Shown in pieces: positions 23,872 to 32,074 of a DNA stretch of 32,088 nt. The position numbers and the translations under genes are program-made. The notes under the pieces were generated by a model. That model saw only the letters and a list, made by a program, of their open reading frames with translations. It was not told the origin of the DNA and did not search any database. Position 1 is the stretch's first letter, and every line of letters starts with the position of its first letter. The stretch comes from Pseudomonadota bacterium (GTDB lineage Bacteria > Pseudomonadota > Alphaproteobacteria > Rhizobiales > Tepidamorphaceae): contig JAEWYT010000206.1 in assembly GCA_023458595.1 (NCBI GenBank), positions 1 through 32,088 on the forward strand, read 5' to 3'.

Positions 23872-24234
23872 TCAGAATTCGAGGCCGCCCTCGCGCGCTG
23901 CGTCGGCGAGCGCCTTGACCCGCCCGTGATACAGATAGCCGCCGCGATCGAAGACCACCTGCTTGACGCCGGCCTTGACCGCCCGTTCGGCGACCAGCTT
24001 GCCGACCGCCTCGGCGGCCGCCCGGTCGGCGCCCGTCTTCAGCGTCCCGCGCACGTCCTTCTCGAGCGTCGAGGCCGAAGCCAGAGTGCGGCCGGCGGCA
24101 TCGTCGATGACCTGCGCGTAGATGTTCTTCGAGGAGCGGTGCACGCTCAGCCGCGGCCGGCCGTTCGCCGCCCGGCGGATGGCCCGCCGGACCCGCATTG
24201 TCCGCTTCTCGCGACCTGTCAAACCCTTGCTCAT
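23872..24234 (-). CDS. rplR: 50S ribosomal protein L18
   Basis: Protein of 120 aa. RPRLSVHRSSKNIYAQVIDD and the C-terminal FDRGGYLYHGRVKALADAAR are diagnostic; the basic N terminus (KGLTGREKRTMRVRRAIRR) binds 5S rRNA. The start ATG at 24232-24234 gives the standard length; the frame continues upstream over rplF without similarity. Confidence 0.97.
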   Translation of the reverse strand: MSKGLTGREKRTMRVRRAIRRAANGRPRLSVHRSSKNIYAQVIDDAAGRTLASASTLEKDVRGTLKTGADRAAAEAVGKLVAERAVKAGVKQVVFDRGGYLYHGRVKALADAAREGGLEF

Positions 24235-24245
24235 CGCCGATCTCG

Positions 24246-24779
24246 CTACTTCTTCTTGCCTTCCTTGCGGAAGACGTATTCGTCCTTGTACCTGACGCCT
24301 TTGCCCTTGTACGGCTCCGGCGGGCGGAAGCGGCGGATCTCGGCGGCAACCTGGCCGACCCGCTGCTTGTCGATGCCGCTCACGACGATCTCGGTCGGCT
24401 TCGGGCACTCGATCTTGATCCCCTCGGGGATCGGGTAGTTCACGTCATGGCTGAAGCCGAGCGCGAGCTGCAGCTTGTCGCCCTGAACCTGGGCGCGATA
24501 GCCGACGCCCTGGATCTCGAGCTCGCGGGTATAGCCGCTGTTGACGCCGGTGATGATGTTGGACACCAGCGTGCGCGACATGCCCCACTTCGACCGCGCG
24601 TCCTTGGACTTGTCGCGCGGATCGACCCTGATCCCGTCTTCGGTCATCTGGACCGAGACTTCGTCGTTGAGCACCACCGACAGCGCGCCCTTCGGCCCCT
24701 TGGCCGATACGGTCTGGCCGTCGATCGTCGCCGTCACGCCGCTGGGGACGGGAACCGGCTTTTTTCCGATACGCGACAT
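24246..24779 (-). CDS. rplF: 50S ribosomal protein L6
   Basis: Protein of 177 aa with the two repeated L6 domains. N terminus MSRIGKKPVPVPSGVTATID; middle region SRTLVSNIITGVNSGYTREL and GVGYRAQVQGDKLQLALGFS; C-terminal PPEPYKGKGVRYKDEYVFRK. L6 lies near the factor-binding site of the 50S subunit. ATG at 24777-24779. Confidence 0.97.
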   Translation of the reverse strand: MSRIGKKPVPVPSGVTATIDGQTVSAKGPKGALSVVLNDEVSVQMTEDGIRVDPRDKSKDARSKWGMSRTLVSNIITGVNSGYTRELEIQGVGYRAQVQGDKLQLALGFSHDVNYPIPEGIKIECPKPTEIVVSGIDKQRVGQVAAEIRRFRPPEPYKGKGVRYKDEYVFRKEGKKK

Positions 24780-24813
24780 CGAAATCGTCTCCGATCGTTC
24801 CTTGGTGCCGTCG

Positions 24814-25212
24814 TCAGAAGACGCGGCACAGTACCTCGCCGCCGACGTTCTCCTCGCGCGCCTGCCAGTCCGGCATGACACCCTTGGGAGTCGACACGAT
24901 CGACACGCCGAGGCCGTTCGAGACCACCGGCAGCGTCTTCACCGAGGCGTACACCCGGCGGCCCGGCTTGGAGATCCGCTCGATCTCCCGGATCACCGGC
25001 TCGCCATCGAAATACTTGAGCTCGATCTCGAACTCCGCCTTGCCACCCTCGTATTCCACTTCGGAATAGCCGCGGATGTAGCCTTCGGCCTGGAGCACGT
25101 CGAGCACGCGCCGGCGCAGCGTCGAAGCCGGCGTGTTCACCTTGTTCTTCCGCCGCATCTGCGCATTGCGGATGCGGGTGAGCATATCGCCCAGCGGATC
25201 GGTCATGGCCAT
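24814..25212 (-). CDS. rpsH: 30S ribosomal protein S8
   Basis: Protein of 132 aa. N-terminal TDPLGDMLTRIRNAQMRRKN and C-terminal SNGLGVSIVSTPKGVMPD are family signatures. S8 binds helix 21 of 16S rRNA and in E. coli represses the spc operon by binding the rplE region. A second ATG two codons in is an alternative start; the first gives the usual MxM N terminus. Confidence 0.97.
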   Translation of the reverse strand: MAMTDPLGDMLTRIRNAQMRRKNKVNTPASTLRRRVLDVLQAEGYIRGYSEVEYEGGKAEFEIELKYFDGEPVIREIERISKPGRRVYASVKTLPVVSNGLGVSIVSTPKGVMPDWQAREENVGGEVLCRVF

Positions 25213-25222
25213 GTTCGTTACC

Positions 25223-25528
25223 TCACCAGCTCGACTTGACCATGCCAGGGATCATGCCCTTCGAGCCCAGTTCACGGAGCGCGATGCGCGACAGCTTCAG
25301 CTTGCGGTAGAAAGCCCGCGGCCGGCCCGACACTTCGCAGCGATTGCGGATACGCGACGGCGCCGAATTGCGCGGCAGGGCGGCCAGCTTCAGCCGGGCC
25401 TGGAACCGCTCTTCCATCGACAGCGACTCGTCGTCTGCGATCGCCTTCAGCCGTTCGCGCTTGCCGGCAAACTTCTTCGCCAGGCGCGCCCGGTTCCGGT
25501 TCTTCTCGATCGCACTTTTCTTCGCCAT
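25223..25528 (-). CDS. rpsN: 30S ribosomal protein S14 (zinc-independent form)
   Basis: Protein of 101 aa, the long form without CxxC zinc ribbons. Recognised by NRNRARLAKKFAGKRERLKA, PSRIRNRCEVSGRPRAFYRK and the C-terminal LRELGSKGMIPGMVKSSW. It is located between rplE and rpsH as expected for the spc segment. AGGAGG precedes the ATG. Confidence 0.97.
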   Translation of the reverse strand: MAKKSAIEKNRNRARLAKKFAGKRERLKAIADDESLSMEERFQARLKLAALPRNSAPSRIRNRCEVSGRPRAFYRKLKLSRIALRELGSKGMIPGMVKSSW

Positions 25529-25563
25529 TTGAAAAAACCTCCTAAGGGTCCCCGTCGCCGCGA

Positions 25564-26121
25564 TCAGTTGCGGAACGGGAAGTTGAAGGCCTTGAGCAGG
25601 GCCCGGGCTTCATCGTCGGACGTCGCCGTCGTGCACACGATGATGTCCATGCCCATAACGTGGTCGACCTTGTCGTAATCGATCTCCGGGAACACGATGT
25701 GCTCCTTCAGACCCATCGCGTAGTTGCCCCGGCCGTCGAAGCTCTTCGGGTTCAGGCCGCGGAAGTCGCGAACGCGCGGCAGCGCGATGTTCACGAACCG
25801 GTCGAGGAACTCGAACATCCGGCCCTTGCGCAGCGTGACCTTCGCGCCGAGCGCCATGCCCTCGCGCACCTTGAAGGTGGCGATCGACGTGCGCGCCCGC
25901 GTCACCAGGGCCTTCTGGCCGGCGATCAGGGTCAGGTCGTTGGCGGCCGACTGGGCTCGCTTCTGGTCGCCGACGGCCTCGCCGACACCCATGTTGAGCA
26001 CGACCTTCTCCAGCTTCGGCACCATCATCTCGTTGGCGTAGCCGAACTGCTCCTTGAGCTGGCCGCGAACGACGTCGTGATAGTGCTTCTTGAGCCTCGG
26101 CTCGTACGTTGCTTCAGCCAT
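25564..26121 (-). CDS. rplE: 50S ribosomal protein L5
   Basis: Protein of 185 aa. EKVVLNMGVGEAVGDQK, LRKGRMFEFLDRFVNIALPR and FDGRGNYAMGLKEHIVFPEI are diagnostic. L5 binds 5S rRNA and contacts P-site tRNA. Its start lies inside the last codons of rplX (8-base overlap), suggesting translational coupling. Confidence 0.97.
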   Translation of the reverse strand: MAEATYEPRLKKHYHDVVRGQLKEQFGYANEMMVPKLEKVVLNMGVGEAVGDQKRAQSAANDLTLIAGQKALVTRARTSIATFKVREGMALGAKVTLRKGRMFEFLDRFVNIALPRVRDFRGLNPKSFDGRGNYAMGLKEHIVFPEIDYDKVDHVMGMDIIVCTTATSDDEARALLKAFNFPFRN

Positions 26122-26434
26122 CGATCACTTCTCCGGACCGCTTGGCGACACGCACCTTGCGGCCATCTTTCAGTATCTTGAACCCGACCCGCGTCGGCTT
26201 GCCGTCCTTCGGGTCGATCAGCGCCAGGTTCGACAGATGGATCGGCGCTTCTTTCGACTTGATGCCGCCCTCTTCGGAGGCCGTCTGCTTCTGGTGGCGG
26301 TGAACCACGTTGACGCCCTGCACGACGGCCCGATCCTTCGCGGGATACATTTTCAGGACGTCGCCGGTCTTGCCCTTGTCACGGCCGCTCAACACGACGA
26401 CGCGGTCGCCCTTCCTGATCTTCGCCATCGACAT
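26114..26434 (-). CDS. rplX: 50S ribosomal protein L24
   Basis: Protein of 106 aa with the KOW motif KIRKGDRVVVLSGRDKGKTG near the N terminus, followed by VQGVNVVHRHQKQT. The ATG at 26434 is chosen because GGAGGT lies seven bases upstream; a second ATG two codons in is possible. The start overlaps the rplN stop by one base (TGATG). Confidence 0.96.
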   Translation of the reverse strand: MSMAKIRKGDRVVVLSGRDKGKTGDVLKMYPAKDRAVVQGVNVVHRHQKQTASEEGGIKSKEAPIHLSNLALIDPKDGKPTRVGFKILKDGRKVRVAKRSGEVIDG

Positions 26435-26802
26435 CACAACACCTCCGGCGCGAGCGAAACGATCTTCATATGGTTCTTCGCGCGCAGTTCGCGAGGCACC
26501 GGGCCGAAGATACGGGTGCCGATCGGCTCCTTCTGGTTGTTCACCAGAACCGCGGCGTTGCGGTCGAAGCGGATCACGGTCCCGTCGGGGCGGCGGATGT
26601 CCTTCGCGGTGCGCACGACGACCGCCTTCATGACGTCGCCCTTCTTGACGCGGCCGCGCGGGATCGCCTCCTTCACCGACACCACGATGATGTCGCCGAC
26701 GTGAGCGTACTTGCGCTTGGAACCGCCCAGCACCTTGATGCACTGCACCCGGCGCGCGCCCGAATTGTCGGCGACATCGAGATTGGTCTGCATCTGGATC
26801 AT
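26434..26802 (-). CDS. rplN: 50S ribosomal protein L14
   Basis: Protein of 122 aa, the exact family length. MIQMQTNLDVADNSGARRVQ and the C-terminal RELRAKNHMKIVSLAPEVL are diagnostic, as is RPDGTVIRFDRNAAVLVN. It forms part of the intersubunit bridge region. An 80-base spacer separates it from rpsQ, the longest in the S10-spc part. Confidence 0.97.
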   Translation of the reverse strand: MIQMQTNLDVADNSGARRVQCIKVLGGSKRKYAHVGDIIVVSVKEAIPRGRVKKGDVMKAVVVRTAKDIRRPDGTVIRFDRNAAVLVNNQKEPIGTRIFGPVPRELRAKNHMKIVSLAPEVL

Positions 26803-26882
26803 GGCCGGCCTCTTGTCCTTCTCTTCGCGAGCCCGTGTTCGGAACTATCCGGGCGCACAGTGCCTTACCGTTAACCTCGTCC

Positions 26883-27113
26883 CTACTCCGCCAGCGCTTT
26901 CCAGCGCTTGTTGCGGGAGATCGGGGCGCATTCCTCGATCCGCACGATGTCGCCGACCTTGAACCGGTTCTCGGCGTCGTGTGCGTGGTACTTCTTGCTC
27001 GTGCGGACCGTCTTCTTCATCACCGGATGGGTGTAGCGGCGCTCGACCTGAACGACGATGGTCTTGTCGTTCTTGTCGCTGACGACGGTGCCCTGCAGAA
27101 TTCGCTTCGGCAT
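26883..27113 (-). CDS. rpsQ: 30S ribosomal protein S17
   Basis: Protein of 76 aa, an OB-fold 16S rRNA-binding protein. LQGTVVSDKNDKTIVVQVER and YHAHDAENRFKVGDIVRIEE match the S17 pattern. It starts ten bases after the rpmC stop. Confidence 0.96.
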   Translation of the reverse strand: MPKRILQGTVVSDKNDKTIVVQVERRYTHPVMKKTVRTSKKYHAHDAENRFKVGDIVRIEECAPISRNKRWKALAE

Positions 27114-27123
27114 CTCTCTGACC

Positions 27124-27327
27124 TCAAGCCTTCTTGACCGCGCGGGCCTTGCCGGCGAGCGCGGTATTGATCCGCGCGATGTTCCGGCGCACCTGGCGCA
27201 CCCGCGACGTGTTCTCCAGCTGGCCGGTCGCCTGCTGAAAGCGCAGGTTGAACTGCTCCTTCTTCAGGTTCGCCAGCTCGCCCTTGAGCTCGTCTTCGGT
27301 CTTCGACCAGACATCGCTCGCTTTCAT
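27124..27327 (-). CDS. rpmC: 50S ribosomal protein L29
   Basis: Protein of 67 aa, two helices. LKGELANLKKEQFNLRFQQA then TGQLENTSRVRQVRRNIARI is the L29 signature. It surrounds the peptide exit tunnel beside L23 and contributes to the docking site for trigger factor and SRP. Confidence 0.96.
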   Translation of the reverse strand: MKASDVWSKTEDELKGELANLKKEQFNLRFQQATGQLENTSRVRQVRRNIARINTALAGKARAVKKA

Positions 27328-27354
27328 CTCACCTACTCCGCTCGCTCGCGCCGA

Positions 27355-27768
27355 TCACTCGCCGATACGCGTAACGAAACGCGTCCTGATCGGCAGCTTG
27401 GCCGCACCGAGCCGCAGCGCCTCGCGGGCGATATCGGCAGGCACGCCATCGATTTCGAACATGATCCGGCCGGCCTTCACCTTCGCCGCCCAGAACTCCG
27501 GCGTGCCCTTGCCCTTGCCCATGCGCACCTCGGTCGGCTTCTTCGACACCGGTACGTCCGGGAAGATGCGGATCCACACGCGGCCGGCGCGCTTCATGTG
27601 GCGCGTGATGGCGCGGCGGGCAGCCTCGATCTGGCGCGCCGTGACCCGCTCGGGCTCCAGGGCCTTGATGCCGTAGGAGCCGAAGTTGAGCTGATTTCCG
27701 CTGGTCGCGACGCCGCGGATGCGGCCCTTGTGCTGCTTGCGGAATTTCGTGCGCTTGGGTTGAAGCAT
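27355..27768 (-). CDS. rplP: 50S ribosomal protein L16
   Basis: Protein of 137 aa. N-terminal MLQPKRTKFRKQHKGRIRGV, central RMGKGKGTPEFWAAKVKAGR and VPADIAREALRLGAAKLPIR identify L16, which organises the A-site tRNA-binding region of 23S rRNA. It lies between rpsC (28-base spacer) and rpmC. Confidence 0.97.
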   Translation of the reverse strand: MLQPKRTKFRKQHKGRIRGVATSGNQLNFGSYGIKALEPERVTARQIEAARRAITRHMKRAGRVWIRIFPDVPVSKKPTEVRMGKGKGTPEFWAAKVKAGRIMFEIDGVPADIAREALRLGAAKLPIRTRFVTRIGE

Positions 27769-27796
27769 GGCTCTTCTCGTTCAGTTCCGTTCGGCC

Positions 27797-28522
27797 CTAC
27801 TCGGACCGGTCGTCGCGACGGCTCGGACGCCCGCCGCCATGGCCGCCGCCCTCAGAGGCTTCGGTCGCCCGGCGCTCGGAGGCCATCGGGTCGTGCTCGA
27901 GGATCTCGCCCTTGAAGATCCAGACCTTGACACCGCAGGTGCCGTAAGCCGTCACGGCCGTCGCCTCGCCGAAGTCGATGTCGGCGCGCAGGGTGTGAAG
28001 CGGCACGCGGCCCTCGCGGTACCACTCCATCCGCGCGATCTCGGCACCGCCCAGACGGCCGCCGCAATTGATGCGGATGCCCTCGGCGCCAAGGCGCATG
28101 GCCGACTGCACGGCCCGCTTCATCGCCCGGCGGAACGACACGCGCCGCTCCAGCTGCTGGGCGATCGAGTCGGCGACCAGCATCGCGTCGATTTCCGGCT
28201 TGCGCACCTCGACGATGTTGAGATGCACCTCGGAGTCGGTCATCGCGCCGATCTTCTTGCGCAGCTTCTCGATGTCGGCGCCCTTCTTGCCGATGACGAT
28301 GCCCGGCCGCGCGGTGTGGATGGTAACGCGACACTTCTTGTGGGGGCGCTCGATGACGATCTTGGCGACCGCGGCCTGCTTCAGATCCTTCCTCAGCATC
28401 TCGCGGATCTTGATGTCCTCGTGCAGGAGCGAACCGTAGTCGCGCGTATTCGCGAACCAGCGCGAATCCCACGTGCGGTTGATCCCCAGCCGCAGGCCGA
28501 TCGGATTGACTTTCTGTCCCAT
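27797..28522 (-). CDS. rpsC: 30S ribosomal protein S3
   Basis: Protein of 241 aa. N-terminal GQKVNPIGLRLGINRTWDSR; KH domain with the GIVIGKKGADIEKLRKKI loop; C-terminal domain with LGAEGIRINCGGRLGGAEIA. S3 lines the mRNA entry tunnel. The tail is glycine/arginine rich (GGGHGGGRPSRRDDRSE). ATG at 28520-28522 shares one base with the rplV stop; the frame stays open far upstream without S3 similarity. Confidence 0.97.
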   Translation of the reverse strand: MGQKVNPIGLRLGINRTWDSRWFANTRDYGSLLHEDIKIREMLRKDLKQAAVAKIVIERPHKKCRVTIHTARPGIVIGKKGADIEKLRKKIGAMTDSEVHLNIVEVRKPEIDAMLVADSIAQQLERRVSFRRAMKRAVQSAMRLGAEGIRINCGGRLGGAEIARMEWYREGRVPLHTLRADIDFGEATAVTAYGTCGVKVWIFKGEILEHDPMASERRATEASEGGGHGGGRPSRRDDRSE

Positions 28523-28902
28523 CAGGCGGACTCCTCGACTTGGCGGACGACGATCGTCAGGTGGGAAAACGCCTTGTGGATGCGGCCAACGCGTCCCCGC
28601 GCCCTGGGCGTCCACCGCTTCATCACCAGCGCCTTGCCGACATGCGCCTCGGCGACGATCAGGTCGTCGACGTCGAGGTCGTGGTTGTTCTCGGCATTGG
28701 CGATCGCCGATTCCAGCGTCTTCTTCACGTCCTTGGCGATCCGCTTCTTGGAGAAGGTGAGGTCGGCCAGCGCCGAAGCCACCTTCTTGCCGCGGATGGC
28801 GGCCGCCACGAGATTGAGCTTCTGCGGGCTGACGCGCAGATTGCGCATCACCGCTTTCGCCTCGTTCTCGGGCAGAGTGCGTTCGCGAGCGGCCTTGCCC
28901 AT
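28522..28902 (-). CDS. rplV: 50S ribosomal protein L22
   Basis: Protein of 126 aa. RNLRVSPQKLNLVAAAIRGK and the C-terminal beta-hairpin region WTPRARGRVGRIHKAFSHLT are diagnostic; this hairpin lines the exit tunnel at the constriction. TGATG overlap with rpsC, three-base gap after rpsS. Confidence 0.97.
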   Translation of the reverse strand: MGKAARERTLPENEAKAVMRNLRVSPQKLNLVAAAIRGKKVASALADLTFSKKRIAKDVKKTLESAIANAENNHDLDVDDLIVAEAHVGKALVMKRWTPRARGRVGRIHKAFSHLTIVVRQVEESA

Positions 28903-28905
28903 CGC

Positions 28906-29184
28906 TTACTTCCTCTTCGCCTTCTTGTCGGCCGCGTGGCCGTAATAGGTACGGGTCGGCGAGAACTCGCCGAACTTGTGGCCCACCATGTCCTCGCTGA
29001 CCTGCACCGGGATGTGCTTCTGGCCGTTGTAGACACCGAAGGTGAGGCCGACGAACTGCGGCAGGATCGTGGAACGACGGCTCCAGATCTTGATCACCTC
29101 GTTGCGGCCGGACTGCCGGGAGGCATCCGCCTTCTTGAGGAGGTAGCCGTCGACGAACGGCCCTTTCCGGACTGAACGGGTCAT
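28906..29184 (-). CDS. rpsS: 30S ribosomal protein S19
   Basis: Protein of 92 aa, the standard length. SVRKGPFVDGYLLKKADASR and the C-terminal VGHKFGEFSPTRTYYGHAAD match S19, which sits in the head of the 30S subunit with S13. Nine-base gap to rplB. Confidence 0.97.
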   Translation of the reverse strand: MTRSVRKGPFVDGYLLKKADASRQSGRNEVIKIWSRRSTILPQFVGLTFGVYNGQKHIPVQVSEDMVGHKFGEFSPTRTYYGHAADKKAKRK

Positions 29185-29193
29185 CGGTTAGCC

Positions 29194-30027
29194 CTACTTC
29201 TTCTTCAGGTGACGCGACCGCAGAATGAATTTCTGCGTCGCCTTGTTGCGACGGGTCTTCTTGCCCTTGGTCGGCTTGCCCCACGGAGTGACCGGGTGGC
29301 GGCCGCCCGAGGTGCGGCCTTCGCCGCCGCCGTGCGGATGGTCGACCGGGTTCATCGCGACGCCGCGAACCGACGGACGCTTGCCCCTCCAGCGCGAGCG
29401 GCCGGCCTTGCCGTCGTTGATGTTCGCGTGATCCGGGTTCGACACCGCTCCGACCGTCGCCATGCACGCACCGTGCACCAGGCGCTGCTCGCCGGAGTTG
29501 AGCCGTAGGATCGCATAACCGGAGTCACGGCCGACGAGCTGCACGTAGGTGCCCGCCGAACGCGCGATCTGGCCGCCCTTTCCGGGCTTCATCTCGACGT
29601 TGTGCACGATCGTTCCGATCGGCACGGCCGACAGCGGCATCGCGTTGCCGGGCTTCACGTCGGCCTGCCTGGAGGCGACAACCGTATCGCCGGGGGCCAG
29701 ACGCTGCGGCGCCAGGATGTAGGCGAGTTCGCCGTCCTCGTACTTGATCAGCGCGATGAACGCCGACCGGTTCGGGTCGTACTCGAGCCGCTCGACCTTG
29801 GCCGGCACGTCGAACTTCGTGCGCTTGAAGTCGATCTGCCGGTAGAGCCGCTTGTGGCCGCCGCCGCGGCGCCGCGCGGTGATGCGGCCGTGATTGTTGC
29901 GGCCGCCCGACTTGGTCAGGCCTTCGGTCAGCTTCTTGACCGGAGCACCCTTCCAGAGGTTCGAGCGATCGACGATGACCAGCTGGCGCTGGCTCGGCGT
30001 CGTCGGATTGAAGGTCTTGAGTGCCAT
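29194..30027 (-). CDS. rplB: 50S ribosomal protein L2
   Basis: Protein of 277 aa. GRNNHGRITARRRGGGHKRL (about residues 42-61) and the C-terminal VDHPHGGGEGRTSGGRHPVT, with the histidine required for peptidyl-transferase activity in E. coli, are both intact. L2 is a core protein of the subunit interface. Confidence 0.98.
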   Translation of the reverse strand: MALKTFNPTTPSQRQLVIVDRSNLWKGAPVKKLTEGLTKSGGRNNHGRITARRRGGGHKRLYRQIDFKRTKFDVPAKVERLEYDPNRSAFIALIKYEDGELAYILAPQRLAPGDTVVASRQADVKPGNAMPLSAVPIGTIVHNVEMKPGKGGQIARSAGTYVQLVGRDSGYAILRLNSGEQRLVHGACMATVGAVSNPDHANINDGKAGRSRWRGKRPSVRGVAMNPVDHPHGGGEGRTSGGRHPVTPWGKPTKGKKTRRNKATQKFILRSRHLKKK

Positions 30028-30053
30028 GTCCTAGTGCCCTCGCCTTACGCGCC

Positions 30054-30347
30054 TCAAAGGCCCGTCGTGACGTCGATGGCGTAACCCTCGTCGAGGGTCA
30101 CGATCGCCTTCTTGACGTCGCTCTGCTTGCCCTTGATACCGCGGAAGCGCTTGTTCTTGCCCTTCCGGACCAGAGTGTTCACGCCCTTCACCTTGACCGA
30201 GAAAAGCGCCTCGACGGCGGCCTTGATCTCGGGCTTCGTGGCGTTCGGCGCGACCTTGAAGACCACCTGGTTGTTCTCCGACGCGAGCGTCGACTTCTCG
30301 GTGATCACCGGCGCGACCAGGATGTCGTAGTGCTTGAGATTGGTCAT
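30054..30347 (-). CDS. rplW: 50S ribosomal protein L23
   Basis: Protein of 97 aa. YDILVAPVITEKSTLASENN and VEALFSVKVKGVNTLVRKGK are L23 signatures. It is the main trigger factor and SRP contact at the exit tunnel. Start overlaps the rplD stop by four bases (ATGA). Confidence 0.97.
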   Translation of the reverse strand: MTNLKHYDILVAPVITEKSTLASENNQVVFKVAPNATKPEIKAAVEALFSVKVKGVNTLVRKGKNKRFRGIKGKQSDVKKAIVTLDEGYAIDVTTGL

Positions 30348-30964
30348 TTGAACCGCTCCTGAAGCGCCTCGACGGCGGCCTTCGTCAGCACCAGCTTGTC
30401 GCGGCGCAGGATGTCGTAGACGTTGATGCCCTGAACCGGCAGCACGTCGACCGACGGAATGTTGCGCGAGGCGAGCCGGAAGTTGTTCTCGAGCTCCTTG
30501 CCGTCGACGATCAGCGCCGAGGTCAGGCCGAGCTTGGCGAACTTCGCCGCCAAAGCCTTCGTCTTGGCGCTGTCGGTCGTGGCGTCCTCGACGACGACCA
30601 GTGCATCGGCCCTGGCCTTCGACGACAGCGCATGCTTCAGCGCCAGCATGCGGACCTTCTTCGGCAGGTCATGGGCATGGCTGCGCACAACCGGGCCGAA
30701 GGCCTTGCCGCCGCCGCGAAACTGCGCCGCGGTGCGGGCGCCGTGACGGGCCCGGCCGGTGCCCTTCTGCTTGTACATCTTCGCGGTGGTGCCGTGCACC
30801 TCGCTGCGGGTCTTGGACTTGTGCGTGCCGGCCTGGCGCGCGGCGAGCTGCCAGCGGACCATGCGCTGCAGCAGGTCGGCGCGCGGCTCCAGCCCGAAGA
30901 TCTCGTCGGAGAGATCGACAGAGCCGGCCTTTTTGCCGTCGAGCGCGATTACGTCGATTTTCAT
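30344..30964 (-). CDS. rplD: 50S ribosomal protein L4
   Basis: Protein of 206 aa. The extended tunnel loop is recognised by KQKGTGRARHGARTAAQFRG then GGKAFGP, and the globular domain by PKKVRMLALKHALSSKARAD. ATG at 30964 is chosen over an upstream TTG at 30973, because a GAGG binding site lies directly in front of it. In E. coli L4 autoregulates the S10 operon. Confidence 0.97.
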   Translation of the reverse strand: MKIDVIALDGKKAGSVDLSDEIFGLEPRADLLQRMVRWQLAARQAGTHKSKTRSEVHGTTAKMYKQKGTGRARHGARTAAQFRGGGKAFGPVVRSHAHDLPKKVRMLALKHALSSKARADALVVVEDATTDSAKTKALAAKFAKLGLTSALIVDGKELENNFRLASRNIPSVDVLPVQGINVYDILRRDKLVLTKAAVEALQERFK

Positions 30965-30969
30965 TGTCC

Positions 30970-31719
30970 TCAAGCCTCCGCGCCGCTGTCGGCCTCAGGA
31001 GCCGCCTCGACCGCCGTTTCCGGGGCGGGCGCGGTCTCGCCGGCCGCCTTCCGGACCGCGCCGGGGAACGGCACGCCTTCCGGCAGCTTGCTCTTCACGG
31101 CATCGCGCATCAGCACCCAGCCGCCCTTGGCGCCGGGAACCGCGCCGCGGACCATGATCAGGCCGCGCTCGACGTCGGTATTGACGACCTCGAGGTTCTG
31201 CGTGGTGACGCGCACGTCGCCCATGTGACCGGCCATCTTCTTGTTCTTGAAGACCTTGCCGGGATCCTGACGGCCGCCGGTCGAGCCGTGCGAGCGGTGC
31301 GAGATCGACACGCCGTGCGAGGCGCGCAGGCCGCCGAAGTTGTGCCGCTTCATTGCGCCGGCGAACCCCTTGCCAATCGAGGTGCCGGTCACGTCGACGA
31401 GCTGGCCCGGCACGAAGTGCTCGGCCGTTAGCTCGGTACCAACCTCGATGACGTTCTCCGGGCTCACGCGGAACTCGGCGAGCTTGCGGCGCGGCTCGAC
31501 CTTGGCGACTGCGAAATGACCGCGCATGGCGCGCGGCGTGTTCTTCGCCTTGGCGAGGCCCGCACCGAGCTGCAGCGCGGTATAGCCGTTCTTCTCGTCG
31601 GTGCGGTGGGCCACCACGTGGCAGCCGTCGACCTTCAGCACGGTAACCGGAACCTGTTCTCCGGCCTCCGTGAAGATGCGGGTCATCCCGACCTTCTGAG
31701 CGATCAGTCCTGAGCGCAT
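30970..31719 (-). CDS. rplC: 50S ribosomal protein L3
   Basis: Protein of 249 aa. N-terminal SGLIAQKVGMTRIFTEAGEQ, central SHGVSISHRSHGSTGGRQDP with the glutamine methylated by PrmB in E. coli, and KVFKNKKMAGHMGDVRVTTQ. The C terminus carries an acidic alanine/glutamate-rich extension of about 30 residues, usual in alphaproteobacteria. Its stop contributes to the ribosome binding site of rplD. Confidence 0.97.
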   Translation of the reverse strand: MRSGLIAQKVGMTRIFTEAGEQVPVTVLKVDGCHVVAHRTDEKNGYTALQLGAGLAKAKNTPRAMRGHFAVAKVEPRRKLAEFRVSPENVIEVGTELTAEHFVPGQLVDVTGTSIGKGFAGAMKRHNFGGLRASHGVSISHRSHGSTGGRQDPGKVFKNKKMAGHMGDVRVTTQNLEVVNTDVERGLIMVRGAVPGAKGGWVLMRDAVKSKLPEGVPFPGAVRKAAGETAPAPETAVEAAPEADSGAEA

Positions 31720-31742
31720 GACCGTGTCGCTTTCCTCGTCCT

Positions 31743-32051
31743 TTAGAGCTTGATCTCGACGTCGACGCCGGCGGCCAGATCGAGCTTCATCAGGGCATCG
31801 ACCGTCTGCGGGGTCGGCTCGACGATGTCGAGCAGCCGCTTATGGGTCCGCATCTCGAACTGCTCGCGGCTCTTCTTGTCGACGTGAGGCGAGCGGTTGA
31901 CCGTGAACTTCTCGATCCGCGTCGGCAGCGGGATCGGCCCGCGTACGCGCGCGCCGGTCCGCTTGGCGGTGTTCACGATCTCGCGCGTCGAGGCGTCGAG
32001 GACCCGATGGTCGAACGCCTTGAGGCGGATGCGGATGTTTTGCCCGTTCAT
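31743..32051 (-). CDS. rpsJ: 30S ribosomal protein S10
   Basis: Protein of 102 aa. IRIRLKAFDHRVLDASTREI, RVRGPIPLPTRIEKFTVNRS and the C-terminal MRTHKRLLDIVEPTPQTVDA are diagnostic. S10 also serves as NusE in transcription antitermination. It is the first gene of the S10 segment; upstream, tuf would be expected beyond the window edge. AGGACAG precedes the ATG. Confidence 0.97.
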   Translation of the reverse strand: MNGQNIRIRLKAFDHRVLDASTREIVNTAKRTGARVRGPIPLPTRIEKFTVNRSPHVDKKSREQFEMRTHKRLLDIVEPTPQTVDALMKLDLAAGVDVEIKL

Positions 32052-32052
32052 T

Positions 32053-32074
32053 GTGACTGTCCTGGGTGACTGTC
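32053..32074. repeat. 9-bp tandem repeat just upstream of rpsJ
   Basis: GTGACTGTC occurs at 32053-32061 and 32066-32074, spaced 13 bases. The copy nearer rpsJ overlaps its ribosome binding site. Confidence 0.4.
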
